Of a stretch of DNA of 64,000 bases, positions 43,691 through 54,695 are shown one piece after another (position 1 is the first letter of the stretch; every line of letters starts with the position of its first letter). The stretch covers positions 44,251,168-44,315,167 of the forward strand of contig OZ024824.1 of assembly GCA_964016985.1 (NCBI GenBank), in the 5' to 3' direction. The stretch is from Anodontia alba. Lineage: Eukaryota; Mollusca; Bivalvia; Lucinida; Lucinidae. The notes below the pieces were generated by a model, which worked only from the letters and a program-made list of their open reading frames with translations, did no database searches and was not told the origin of the DNA. The position numbers and the translations under genes were made by a program.

Positions 43691-43852
43691 ATCATGAAAA
43701 TATTTTCTTCGGTCATTCTCTCCCTTCTGCTGATTCAAAAAGCGCAGTTGTCAGTTTTTGGAGAAAGAATGTGCACAAATTCTGGTTGACCACTCCGAGG
43801 ACAAGCCTGCTCAGGAAAAAGTGTGGTTAGTTTAAAAACTGATCGCTCAGGC
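43691..43852 (+). repeat. SINE family A body fragment
   Basis: Matches the 41410-41560 part of family A (TGTGGAGATTGATCATGAAA, CGGTCATTCTCTCCCTTC, GTGTGGTTAG) without head or tail, joined directly to tRNA-like module 4. Confidence 0.7.
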
Positions 43853-44320
43853 CCCTGTAGCCTAGTGGATAAGAGAGCAGAGATGTCATTAACTCCAGAT
43901 TTGGAGTAAGTTACTCCAGCTTTTCATTTCTGACTCCAACATTTTGGAAAGTCTCAACAGATAAGTATGGTAAAACTCCAACTTTTTTCAGGAGGACAGC
44001 ATTTTACTCCAATTTTCAAAATCCTAGTGAGAACCCTGAGAGAGCTGACTCTTAATCCATTAGGTTTCTCACTGCTGTGATTGGAGCTTTGCTCGGGTCA
44101 CGTGTGGGAAGACCAAGTTCTGCGTCCGGGTGGTCAGGTGGTTTTTCCTCGGGTTCTCCAGTTTTCACCCACCTTTGATGAATGATCGGCTCAATATACA
44201 TGATATAAGTAAAATATTTTTGAAAGGGCATTAAAACCCAAATCTAACCGTCATTCTCAGCATGACCCTAATGGGTTATTGGGCCGTAAAACTCAACGCA
44301 AACAACCCAAACAAAAACAA
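43853..44320 (+). mobile_element. tRNA-headed SINE interrupted by a MITE
   Basis: Head CCTGTAGCCTAGTGGATAAG is cut at 43877 and resumes at 44045 with GCTGACTCTTAATCCATTAG. The 3' end (44250-44320) is the shared domain GACCCTAATGGGTTATTGGG, CCGTAAAACTCAACGC. The interrupting DNA is the 161-bp MITE. Confidence 0.65.
43878..44038 (+). mobile_element. 161-bp hAT-like MITE inside a SINE
   Basis: Begins CAGAGATGTCATTAACTCC and ends CTAGTGAGAACCCTG. AGAGAG lies at both flanks (43872-43877, 44039-44044). Internal iterated ACTCCA/TGGAGT motifs. Terminal CAG..CTG fits hAT-type ends; the TSD could be 6-8 bp. Confidence 0.75.
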
Positions 44321-44355
44321 TGCAGAAAATGTCGGAATGGCTTAAATTTGACAGT

Positions 44356-44726
44356 AGCCGGCCTCGATGGCTCAGTTGGATGCACATATGATTAGGAGGT
44401 TGTAGGTTGACCCCCTGCCATGTCGGCTACATTATTTCATGGAGATTGATCACAAAATATTTTCTGTGGTCATTCTCTCCCTTCTACTGATTCAAGAAAG
44501 GCAGTTGTCAGTTTCTGGCAAAAGAATGTGCACAATACTATAACTGCTTAGAGGACACAGCCTGCCCAGTTAATGTCTGGTTAGGTAAACTGATCGTGCT
44601 CAGCATGACCCCAATGGGTTGACTGGGCTGTAAAACTTCAACACTAACTCGTGGTTAGATGAACTGACCTCACTCAATGTGACCCCTTTGAGTTAACTGG
44701 GCCATAAAACCTTAACACAAACAAAT
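44356..44726 (+). mobile_element. SINE family A with duplicated 3' domain
   Basis: A box TGGCTCAGTTGG retained; the B box is decayed (GGTTGACCCCC). The 3' domain is present twice (AACCCATTGG-type at 44600-44640 and at 44680-44715). Exact 12-bp duplication AAATTTGACAGT at 44344-44355 and 44727-44738. Confidence 0.9.
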
Positions 44727-45038
44727 AAATTTGACAGTTTCAGTGCAGCTGTGACCGTTCAAATTAGATCAAGGCCACCAAATCCAAGACCGTAGGCAGG
44801 GTCATATTGTGGTGCTGTTAGTACAAGGGTCGTGCAAAAAGTTCTGTCACTAATAGGCTTCCTTGGTTTTATCCCAGGTATATTTTAAAATGCTTCACTG
44901 CACTTGAATGGTGTGTTGAATAGCTAACGATACCTGTTTATTTCGTGCAAATGCTTTCCAACTGACCGAGTTATTTCAAATTGAAATAGATGCAGTCATA
45001 TACATGTACACTGACCTATTTACTTGTTACATTGGAAC

Positions 45039-45595
45039 ATGGACCAGAAGACTGAAATTCGTAGCTATATTAAATGCCGCATTAGGCTTAATATAGATTC
45101 AAAGCAGATATTTAAAAAATTGTGTGGTATATATGGACCTCAGACTATTTCAGTGCCCACAGTTTTTAGGTAGGTTAAAGCTTTTAAAACTGGGAATTTT
45201 TCTGTTGAAGATGATACCTGTCCTGGAAGGCCTAAAACCTCTGTTACCAAGGCTAACATCGCTGCTGTAAAGATTGTGGCTGAACAGGATGCGCGATTGT
45301 CTGTCAAAGATATAGCTAGTTGTACTGGCATATCAGAAGGCAGTGTGCAAACAATTCTGAAAAAGCGTTTGGACCTGAGAAAGGTTTGCGCTAGGTGGGT
45401 CCCTCATTTGCTCACTGAGGAGCAAAAGACACAACACCTTAAATGTGCCCGGGAACTTTTGAAAACATACAAAGGCTGTAATAGTCGGGTTATTTATAAC
45501 TTGCTAACAGGTGATGATGGGTGCACATGTTTGAGCCACAAAGAAAGGCTGATAATAAGCAATGGAAGCGAAAAGATAAAAAAAACACCCATGTA
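45039..45595 (+). pseudogene. mariner transposase, N-terminal half
   Basis: ATG at 45039 (MDQKTEIRSYIKCRI). A TAG at 45171-45173 sits where the family has W in FRWVKAF. It continues with RPKTSVTKANIAAVKIVAEQ, a helix-turn-helix SVKDIASCTGISEGSVQTIL, the mariner signature WVPHLLTEEQK (45396-45428), and the first catalytic aspartate in LLTGDDG (45513-45515). The frame is cut at 45595 within KKTPMY by the 6-kb element. Confidence 0.85.
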
Positions 45596-45899
45596 CAGTA
45601 CGGCTCAGGTAAAAGAACCAATTTTTTTTTTCATTTCGCGGACCAATTTTACAATCCGCGATTTTCCGCGGAGTGGTTTGGAGTAAACCACTCCGAGTGA
45701 AAAAGTTTTACTCGAAGTTATGCGCTCGATATTCCGAGGACATTCAGCGGACCTCAGTGTACCTATGATATTCGGAGTATTTGTGAGTATTTGCGAGTGG
45801 CGATAGATTATTCTGTACAGGTAAGTTTGACCACTCAGATCATTCTCTCATACGATAATCAAACAAAAATTGTTACAACTGCGAATACAATAAATACCC

Positions 45900-48300
45900 T
45901 CTTAACCCGTGCTGGCAGCAACAGGATCAGACTGCAAAATGTACCCACTTACATAAATAGTTCTACTCCGACAACCAACTCTGCGACTGATTTTTTATGT
46001 TTCAGCTGCGAGTATCAAAGGGTATATCCTAACAACAGCTGATAGCCCAAATGCGCAAGGCCGGCGACGTATTTGGCCCAAAGCCTCGGATGATTTCTAA
46101 TCGCCTGAGTCTTCCTATATACATTTTCATGTGACAAGCACTTTTATCCAGGCTGGCCCATTTTTCCTGTGTCACTTTGCACGTGCTGCGGCTGCCAAGA
46201 AAATAGTTTGAACCCCCGAATCACTGCTGAAAATTCTAGAGGAGATGTCGATCTAACTGTTTTAGTATTTTACAGTGTGAAAATAAGGCTGAACATTTCA
46301 TGTGAATCGTCTGCCTAGCAGACGATTCACTAGTAACCCCACGCTTAATTTACACAGGAAAATAAGAACAAAAATGAAAATGCCGTCTGCTGAATATGTT
46401 AAGCGCTTCGAGGGTTAAAGTAGGGATACATTTCATTTGACAAGGGAGACAGAAACGGACACGCTGGAATGTATCTGCACTGCTCGGATCGAGGCTTGGA
46501 CGGTTGATGATTGGACCAGGGTTAGGACTGTCCATTCAAATCACCACTTAACGATGACGGTGATTTGGTGTCTTATATGTCTCTTTCAACAACAACAACA
46601 AAAAAAAATAAATAAACAAATAAATAAAATGAAATATTTAAGTCATACTGAGTTGATAGAACGCGGCGTCTGGTCAGGGTATTCACTGTTTGCAAAAACA
46701 GTTTAGCCATTTTTCTCTGGGAATATCCAAATCTCATAGCCGGATGTACCTAAAATGGACGAGCCAGAATCTTACAAGTTTTGCATACTCTCTCTCTCTC
46801 TGTCTCTCTCTCTCTGTCTCTCTCTCCGGAAAGCGCTTTCTTTTTACCCTCATGCAAATATGACATGTCTCCTTTCGAGCACTGACTTTATTGGAAAAAA
46901 TGATATCGCACTGGCGGAATCGAACGCGATTCGATCCCCACTTATCATGAAACACATGTATTTGCTACGGGCATTCGCTCCTTCCACTGCTTCAAGATTG
47001 GCAGTTACATGTTTCTGGTGGAATGGGGTTCAGTGTACTGGTTAACCGCTTATTGTATAAGCATGCCCCCTCTTTACTGGCGCGATTCATAAAAAATGCT
47101 GTTCCCAATCCTATTTTTGCATGGGCCATACTGGTAAAGCAATTGCAGTTAACTCCCTTCTGATAGTCAGTTGCAGTTAGCTCCCTTAAAAGACTAAAAA
47201 AAAACCTGCAGTGTGAGGACGTTACCCCGCATTTATCAGGGTACAAATGAATATTATGTTATGTTATTCTCTTACAATATATACATTCATAACATTATCT
47301 TTATTGGTTTATAGAGCAATCTTCAAAACTTGCATTTCCATGTAAAGTGTTTTGTTTTTGTGTCTTTAACATGCGATATGCAAAACCAAGGCCGTAATTT
47401 ATTAAACGAGTAAAAGAGACGCATGTATAAACCTTGCATCGGCGGGAAAGAATCTTCTAAATGACATTTGTCCATAATATTCTCATATGCCCTCACACAC
47501 ATTCTAGGCAGAGTCTTCCTTGTTAGAAACCAATACTAAGTTATGAGGACAAAGTGTCTTGCTCAAAGACACAACACTTGGTGCTCACGGGTATCGAATT
47601 ACCACCATCTGGGCTAATTCAGCAGACGACAAAAAAAAAAAAAAAAAAAAAGTTTTTACTTTTTTTTTTATTACCAAGAAAACAGGGTTTGACATTTCAT
47701 GCAATGGAGACAATTTGCATGAAATGCAAATCCTGTTTTCTTGGAAGAATGAGAAAAATATTTCAAAATGTCGTCTGTTGAAAATTTTACCCAGAGTGTT
47801 AGGCGTTATGATTTGCACAAACAAATCGTGCATTGGTCTGTGCATAGCAAAACCTACAATAAAGCTTGTACGAAGAGACAGATCAGCCTGCATACTCTAA
47901 GCCTGCACATCAGTAGTCTGATCAGAGCCTTCGCTAATCGTATGTACCTCCTACAATCTCTGGGTTTAACAAAACGTCTTGTGCGACGAGCGAATACTCG
48001 TGTAAATCTGACAACTGCACATTCTGATAAAAGCATTCGCTGATCATATTTACCTTCGATAGCCGGGCTGTCCAAAGCGGGATAAACAGTGCGACTGCAA
48101 CAGCACATTCCGATCAGACCCTTCGCTGATAGTACAGTATGCTCCTTCTTTGCACTCCGAGCTATCCAAGAAGCTTGCTTAAAATAGTAGGTCGATGCAG
48201 AGACTGACCCGAGTCTTTGCTGGTCGCACGTACGTTGTAGTATTGTACGTTTTGTCCGGTTCAGTGAACGTACATTGTAAATCATACTTCAGACATGAGA
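45900..48300 (-). repeat. 2.2-kb composite repeat, minus copy
   Basis: Inverted, collinear partner of 6150-8365. The (CT)n tract at 46790-46826 sits where the (GA)n tract lies in the other copy. The blocks AAAGGGTATATCCTAACAAC, GCCTCGGATGATT and GCAGACGATTCACTAG match in reverse order. Confidence 0.65.
47620..47785. mobile_element. Foldback MITE, CAGCAGACGACA family
   Basis: Near-perfect palindrome: ATTCAGCAGACGACA at left, TGTCGTCTGTTGAA at right, and inner arms AAAACAGGGTTTGACATTTC / ATGCAAATCCTGTTTTC around the TGGAGACA centre. Confidence 0.75.
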
Positions 48301-48650
48301 ACTTTGTACCGAGGTAATTTTGGTTTGAACTGGAGTAAAGGCCCAGTCTACACTATTTCAGTCTTTCCCAAGCACGCACACTTTTCCAGGGTGGGCTTAT
48401 TCATAAGCTATTAATCAATGCAGCAGAAACTGATAACTGCCGTTCTTTTCTTTCATATATTTTAGACGATAGAGCTTACTTTGGAGTTATGGCCCTTTGA
48501 AAACCGAAAATATTTTAGTGGTTTCTGTAATATTTCTTTTTTTGGTCCGCTCTGTAACTTGAAAACTATTTGAGATATTTTCTTGAAACTTTATTAGTTT
48601 ATTAACAGAGTCATGGCACTTGCTTGATGTAAGTGCAGTGGCGGGGCATG
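48301..48650. other. No recognised feature
   Basis: Unassigned sequence inside the 6-kb element. Confidence 0.4.
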
Positions 48651-48657
48651 GTGAAAC

Positions 48658-49607
48658 CAGGGCCTGACAAGTCAAAAAAAAAAATCCACTTGCCCACTGG
48701 GCAAGTAAAATTTTTTTTCACTTGCCCAGCTCAAATTCCTACTTGCCCAGGATTTGCGCGGCTCAAATTCCTATATGCCCAAAATTTGCAAACAGAAATA
48801 GAAGTCCCACGTTTAACATTGCGTTAACAAGCAAGTTATGAAAGCAATACTCTTGTAAATCCCAGATAATATACAAAAAAGCAAGGTTTTAAATGGCATA
48901 CATAAGTTTACTCTTTTTTTTTTTCGCTCAAAACATAGATAATGGGCACTCAGTGAGGCAGTTTCAGACCCCACAATCTAAGTTTGCAGTGGAAATAAGA
49001 AAAGTATCATAATTTCACATCAGAAAATACCAAAGGGAAGCAAAGAGAGCATGTTGAAAAAGAATTTTATTTGTATTTACTTGAAGCCTTGAATAAATAC
49101 TCATGTGTTTGTAAAAAAAAAAAAAAAAAAAAATCTTAAGGTAAATGTATACACCTGCAAGTAAATTAACTTGATTGAAGAACTGCCTACAAACTATAGG
49201 ACAATTCATAATTAAAAGAATTCATTTTTTATCAAAGAAGCCATTTTGAAAATGGTGTATTCATTTATCCCAAGAACAGAGAACAACCTCCAAGAAATTG
49301 GAAAGAACTGAATATTATTCTGTGTGGTATTGTATATCAGTGCTCATCAAGTCTTTCTGGTTTTAGGAGCACATAAGTCATCAAGCACTAGTCAGTTGTG
49401 TAAGCCATCAGTGTTCATTTTTTGTTTTTCATTCTAACACGTTATCAGTAATATCAATAGAGAATAAATTTTTCATAAATGACTTTGACACACAGTATTA
49501 TTAGTCTTACAAATTCATTATTATTTGATGAACACTAAGTAAATCCAGATTTTGAGAGAGAAATAACAAAGGTTTTGCAAACAGGCCAGATCGTAACGGT
49601 ATCACGC

Positions 49608-49649
<42 letters not shown>

Positions 49650-50175
49650 CCGAACAAAAAACTCAATTTCTTACCTGTGTTTTTATATTGTATCATTTTG
49701 TACTTTCGTTTTCATAGCCAAACACGTCGTAAGCAACGACTTATTTCATTGGTGTATGCCCAGTTGCATAGCCAATGAAATACGAGAATATCAAAAACCA
49801 ATAATTGCCAACCTTACTTAGTTCATACTACACAGAAGCCATGTTTAGCATACAATTATTGATCAGCTGTTACGACGGAAGATTAAAGGCACGCGCCGGA
49901 AGGGAAACAACTGATGAATTGGATTAACGGTAGTGTGATAATGAAAACCGTTATACATGGGTTGTCTGCATTAATCAGGACAGCTGGGCAATTAATTATC
50001 AGTATTTATCGACATCTTTTGATCAGACTTTTTTTACCGTAAATACTCGCACTTTTAACTGTCCTGTCGATTTTTTGACACTTGCCCGACCGGGCATCGT
50101 AAAGACGGAACAGACTTGCCTGGCGGGATTTAGGACTTGTCCCGGGCGGCTGGGCAATGGATTTGTCGGGCCCTG
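48658..50175. mobile_element. 1.5-kb hAT-like non-autonomous element
   Basis: Ends CAGGGCCTGACAAGTC and, inverted, CAGGGCCCGACAAATCCA. GTGAAAC repeats at 48651-48657 and 50176-50182 (7 bases, about the hAT 8-bp size). Subterminal clusters of CTTGCCC(A/G)G or its inverse occur at both ends (48690-48780; 50030-50160), like hAT transposase-binding repeats. The interior is AT-rich with T-runs at 49608-49649 and no transposase. Confidence 0.8.
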
Positions 50176-50353
50176 GTGAAACGTCTGCAGCCCTTTTTGT
50201 TAGATATTTAACAGTATGAAATATTGGGAAATGGTGCCTCGGTGGTGTAGTGTGAAGCTTCTCGTCTTGTCACGAGTTCGATCCTAGGCTTCTCAAGCCT
50301 TTCATATTGGCTTTTAAACCAAGGTCCACACCGTATGACCTAGCTGTTAGCAG
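50176..50353 (+). repeat. tRNA-like SINE head fragment
   Basis: GGTGCCTCGGTGGTGTAGTG followed by CACGAGTTCGATCCTAGG near 50232-50300 resembles A and B boxes of a SINE head. No recognisable body or tail. Confidence 0.4.
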
Positions 50354-50547
50354 CAGGGGTCATCCTATAGGGCGATTTGGGAGAAAGTCTCCCTGAGCTG
50401 GCTGACTTCTCCCTATCTTGAGCTGAAGGAGAAGTGAAAATGTATAGAATGTATAGGGAAATCCAAAATTTGGACCAAAACATCTCCCTGAAATCCTGAA
50501 ATTGTCACAAAACTTCTCCCTCTCTGAAAGCTCTAGGATGACCCCTG
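50354..50547. mobile_element. 194-bp MITE with TAGCAG duplication
   Basis: Inverted ends CAGGGGTCATCCTATAG and CTCTAGGATGACCCCTG; TAGCAG at 50348-50353 and 50548-50553. Interior carries repeated TCTCCCT / AGGGAGA motifs. Confidence 0.85.
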
Positions 50548-51560
50548 TAGCAGGACATAAAAACTCACTCGTTTGAATTGTCATTAGCCTCTATTGCCCC
50601 TTTTGTGCGTAATGTGTGTTTTTGTGTGACAGACACTCTTTTCACATGCGCTGTCTTGTTGATTCAATGCCTCTTTGATAGCAGAAGCGCCCCTTTAAGT
50701 AAATTCATATTGACACGTATGGTTGCTGCATGCGAGTGAGAATTTCCTGGTCTTTTACCACAGTACGTCATTTATATTGAGCGCGTGCGGTTGTTGCATG
50801 GGAAAAGGTCGTTACAGGAATACCAAAAATAGTTACGTAATTGGTCGATTGGGGGCAGATGTTTGATTCTCTTTGTGATTTTTGTGTTTGTTTTGTGGCT
50901 ACGGCACATTAAGTAAAAATGACCATGCAGTACCCACTTGTGTGGCCGGACTAGACTAAGCCAAAGAATCAGGTACTTTTTCATACGAAGTTTTGTTGAG
51001 GCCCATGCTGGGTGCTCGATCAGTGAATGGGGCTACCGGGGTTATCTTTGGACCTAGGGAGCACCCAAATATATTCAGGGAACAAGGCAGCATTGGTTGA
51101 TATTTAAAAAATCAAGGGAATGGACCTAATTTTGGGGGATCGGAATGCGGAAATTTGGAAAACACTTTTGGGACAATAAGACCTTTGTGATCAGTGCAGA
51201 CTCAGATCAACCTGCGCATCCGCATGAGCGTAGACGATATAACCTTCACACAGACTGTACTATATGATGGAAAAATAAAGCTTTAAATAAATAAAAATAT
51301 ATTTATTAAAGAAATATCTAAATAACTTTATTTATTAAATAAATAAATATATAAAAATCGGACAGGTATTTAGTCAAATTACTCCGAGGAATTTCACATC
51401 ACTTTGCGAGAAATATTGCCTCCGGGTACAATATTACCATTCCGAGTAACTTTGCATAACTTTGCATAACACATACTTTCGGCGGACTTGCGAGTGGTGT
51501 CCTCCGAATATTACGTTTACTCGGTTTGATTACGTAATAAAGAGTTTTTTGGTTCTTTTA
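50548..51560. other. Interior of the 6-kb element, no gene
   Basis: Contains a GATCAGTGCAGACTCAGATC block (51188-51207) that is common in the plus-strand repeats and a TTTATTAAA-rich region near 51290-51345. Near the right end TTTGCATAACTTTGCATAAC repeats. Confidence 0.4.
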
Positions 51561-51576
51561 CCTGAGCTGTACTGTA

Positions 51577-52060
51577 TTACCAAGAGAACCATAAGTTCGA
51601 AAAAGATGTACGCAATTTTCTTTAATTCAGGTGGGCCAGTCGTTCAAGTGCCTTGTCTATCTGGTCATACAGTCAATGGCCATTACAAGAATTCTGTACT
51701 GAAGAAAGTGAAAGAGTTTTACAATAAGAAATGACCAAGCAAAGGATTATCAGGAGTCCACCTTTTACATGACAATGCCTCCTCTCATAAGTGTGAGGTT
51801 GTTAAGTCTTTTTTGGCTTCTGAAAGGAGAAAGTTTTAAACCATCCACCTTATTCACCTGACCGGAAAATGCTTTCTGGAAATAAGTATACGTCTAGAAG
51901 TTCTCTTGGCAGCGCTATTTATCAGTGTCCCCAAACGGATACCAAAAGAAGACTATTTATCTGCTTTTCCTGACTGGGTAAAAGGTTACAAAAATGTGTT
52001 TCAGTAAAGGGGGAATACTTTGAAGGTTTGTAATAAAATATGTTTGATAAAACATAGCAC
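51577..52060 (+). pseudogene. mariner transposase, C-terminal half
   Basis: Resumes with YQENHKFEK, then FFNSGGPVVQVPCLSGHTVN, HYKNSVLKKVKEF, a TGA stop, and GVHLLHDNASSHKCEVVKSF carrying the second catalytic aspartate (51771-51773). A frame change then leads to HPPYSPD, which keeps the third aspartate; the usual LAPCDFFLFP segment after it is deleted. Inactive. Confidence 0.8.
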
Positions 52061-52163
52061 TGAAGTAATCCGAACCCAGTGACAAAACTTTTTGCAGGAC
52101 CCTCGTACCTGTTACTGTATCGATGGATTTCCACCACATTTGCCACACATCTTTCATATATAT

Positions 52164-53597
52164 CAGGGTTCGCGTTACCGATCGCCATTGTCGCCATTTG
52201 CGCAGAAAAATAAAATTTGGCACAAAAAATCATAAATTGGCGAAAACAAGTGGCGAAAAAAATATCGCCTGAATGACCCGCTACTGAGCCATATAATTGT
52301 CGCGCATGTCTATTGCACCTTCCTTGATTGTATAATTCGCCAATTAACAACTCAATTATCGATCACAAAACGGTAGATGATCAAATTAACCTGAATTTGA
52401 TGAAAGCGATATAAGGTCATGTGCCGTGATGCGCAGTTTGACAGCAGCACCGCCCACTTTCCACGCCTTTCGTCCTCAATATTCATGACGCTCTGCCGAA
52501 ACAACCAATCAAGAATTAATGTCGGAGTCGCATCGCCTACGTCACGGAAATTTACCCAGAATGTAATCACGTGGAACCCTATGTCAAATACAAAGATGGA
52601 AAACAAATTGATTACACGAGAAATAATTATTGTCATTAATCGGTTCGGCTTATTAAAGCGGTAAGTACATTTTGACAGTGCCGACTTTAATTAAGCATGT
52701 TTCGGTACCTTCTTATGAGCCTTAATTTTATATGGCGATCAACGAACGTCGTCCCGAAAAAAAACAAAAAACAACAAACAAAAAACAAACAAAAAAACAA
52801 AACAAAAAAAAAACACGAATAATGCCTCTGAGGCGGACACATTAGTCTCCGATGGTCCAGATCACGCATTCGATCCGCACAGATTGTAGCGAATTATTAT
52901 GAAACACATGTATTGGCTACGGTCATTCGCTCCTTCCACTGCTTCAAGATTGGCAGTAAGAAGTTTCTTGCACAATGTTGTTCAATGTACTGGTTATAAC
53001 CGCTTATTGTATAAGCATGCCCCCTCTTTTTTATTGGCGCGATTCATAAAAAAATACCCAATCCATTTCGCATAGACCCGACTCGTAAAGCAATTGCAGT
53101 AAACTCCCTTTTAAGTCAGTTGCAGTTAGCTCCCTTAAAACAGTAAAACCTGCTGTGTAAAAAACTTACCCCACATTTATCAGGGTACAAATAAATATTG
53201 TTACGTTATTCTCTTACAGTAGAATACATTAATAACATCATATTCATTGGCTTATACAGCACTTTTCAGAATTTTCCTTTCTATGTAAAGTGTTCTATTT
53301 TTGTGTCTTCAACATTCGATATGCAAAACAAAGACTTATTATTAATACATGACATTGTAAATAATTAATTACAGCAGAAGTTTTGATAATCAGTGCGAGA
53401 ATCATTTTCAAGTCCCCCACACATTTCACACTAAACTGAATTAAAAGAATCAGTAAATGAACACCTTTTTTCTGACAAGATAATTTTTTGGCGAAAAATT
53501 ACCAAAATTTGGCTCAAAGTTAAAGAAAATGGCACAAAAAAAATCAAATTGGCGAAAATGGTGGCGAAAGAAGAAAAAAACCCAAGTGCGAACCCTA
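52164..53597. mobile_element. Twin element T, copy 1 (1434 bp, CAGGGTTCGCG ends)
   Basis: Left end CAGGGTTCGCGTTACCGATC; right end GTGCGAACCCT(A). The two ends are related inverted sequences (GTTCGC, TTCGCCA..AATTTGG...GGCGAAAA). TATAT flanks both sides (52159-52163, 53598-53602). Copy 2 at 60855-62264 has the same structure. The inside (52855-53270) carries an inverted SINE-like/2.2-kb-family block, so an older insertion was amplified along with the element. Confidence 0.85.
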
Positions 53598-53659
53598 TAT
53601 ATGCTAGGCAACATAAAGTTTTTTGTCCTCAACCCTTGGTGCCTGGGTCAGGGGTCAAA

Positions 53660-53985
53660 TGTAATTTGCTATGGGGTGCAGGATGTCCTTGTAGGCTTAG
53701 TAGGATGCACATCCAAAGGTCGCAGATTTGATCCCTGTCGGATCTCGTAATATTCAATCGTTAATGGAGATTGATTGCTCATGAAATTATTTTCTATGGT
53801 CATTCTCTCTTCCGCTGTTTTACGAAGGACAGTTGTCAGTTTCTGACGAAAGAATGTGGTTGACTGCTCAGAGGAATAAGTCAGCCCAGGAAAAGTGGTT
53901 AGGTAAACTGATTGGCTTGACATGACTCAAGGGGCTGACTGGGCTTTAAAGCCTCAACTCGGAAAAAAAAACCCAAAAAAAACCC
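53660..53985 (+). mobile_element. SINE family A, diverged copy
   Basis: B box GATTTGATCCC near 53727, body AGATTGATTGCTCATGAAAT, CGGTCATTC-like and TCAGTTTCTGACGAAAGAAT, 3' domain GGGGCTGACTGGGCTTTAAA, and an A-rich tail. The A box is weak. Confidence 0.7.
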
Positions 53986-54695
53986 ACAAATAAATAAAAA
54001 ATATGGACTTGCAGGTGTGTAGATTGTCATGGCAGCTTTATCTTGCCTATGTGCGCCTTATCCAGTGTACCAACATGGAGTATGTGTCATCAGCATGAGT
54101 TTGCTTTATTGTCTTTCATTACCAGTCATTAATGTGTAGAAACATGGGCATCGCACATAGATTGTGACCTTTTCGTCTAGAAACAAAACAAAAAAAAAAA
54201 AAAATGACTGTCAGTCATGGAAACCACAAATGCATCCAGAAATGAAAAAAAAAATTGTTGGATTGATTTGCATTGACTGTTGTCAGTTTTCGAGCCCTGG
54301 AGAAAAGAGGGAGCCTGTTTGAAGTGCGAAACTTACGAGTGGCTGAGCAATTATTGCTTCTGACTTTGAATCAGGAGGTGCCTGGTTTGAATCCTGCTAG
54401 AGAGGGGATTTCAATTCAGGACTATGGTGCATCATTGTACACAGCTTTTCATTATCATATCTCTTCGTAGGGTCTTGATATATATGACTTAAATATAAAG
54501 ATACCCGTTAATCTTGTTTTAAATCATCTGAGCCATACTTGTTTACATTACCCCACCACTCAGAATAGCATGCAGGAAGTAGCATGTGGCTGGTTCATGG
54601 CCAAATTTCCGTCTGTGGGGGATTAATTTTTTCTTTGCAAAAATTGTTCGACCTTTCCCTTAAGACAGCATTATGGTTTGATTTTTTGTATTTTT
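53986..54695. repeat. Unassigned, with a tRNA-like fragment
   Basis: 54330-54410 has GAGTGGCTGAGCAATTATTG and GTGCCTGGTTTGAATCCTG, a tRNA-like A/B pair of the kind found in SINE heads. Nothing else recognised. Confidence 0.4.

Larger units (their letters stand above)
45596..51574. mobile_element. 6.0-kb TA-flanked inverted-repeat element, composite
   Basis: Terminal inverted repeats of 26 bases with one mismatch, beginning CAGTACRGCTCAGGTAAAAG. TA at 45594-45595 and 51575-51576 is a target duplication, verified because excision restores the mariner reading M-Y-Y-Q-E. No transposase is recognisable inside. The left part is the inverted copy of the 2.2-kb repeat, and the rest includes a hAT-like element and a MITE. 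Probably a non-autonomous relative of a pogo or Tc1-type element. Confidence 0.85.
44824..52105 (+). mobile_element. mariner transposon split by a 6-kb insertion
   Basis: Ends: left CAAGGGTCGTGCAAAAAGTT (44824) and right, as reverse complement, CGAGGGTCCTGCAAAAAGTT (to 52105), flanked by TA at 44822-44823 and 52106-52107. Removing the 45596-51574 insertion and one TA leaves about 1.3 kb, the usual mariner length, and rejoins the transposase frame at the codon after MY. The transposase has stops and a small deletion, so it is inactive. Confidence 0.9.
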
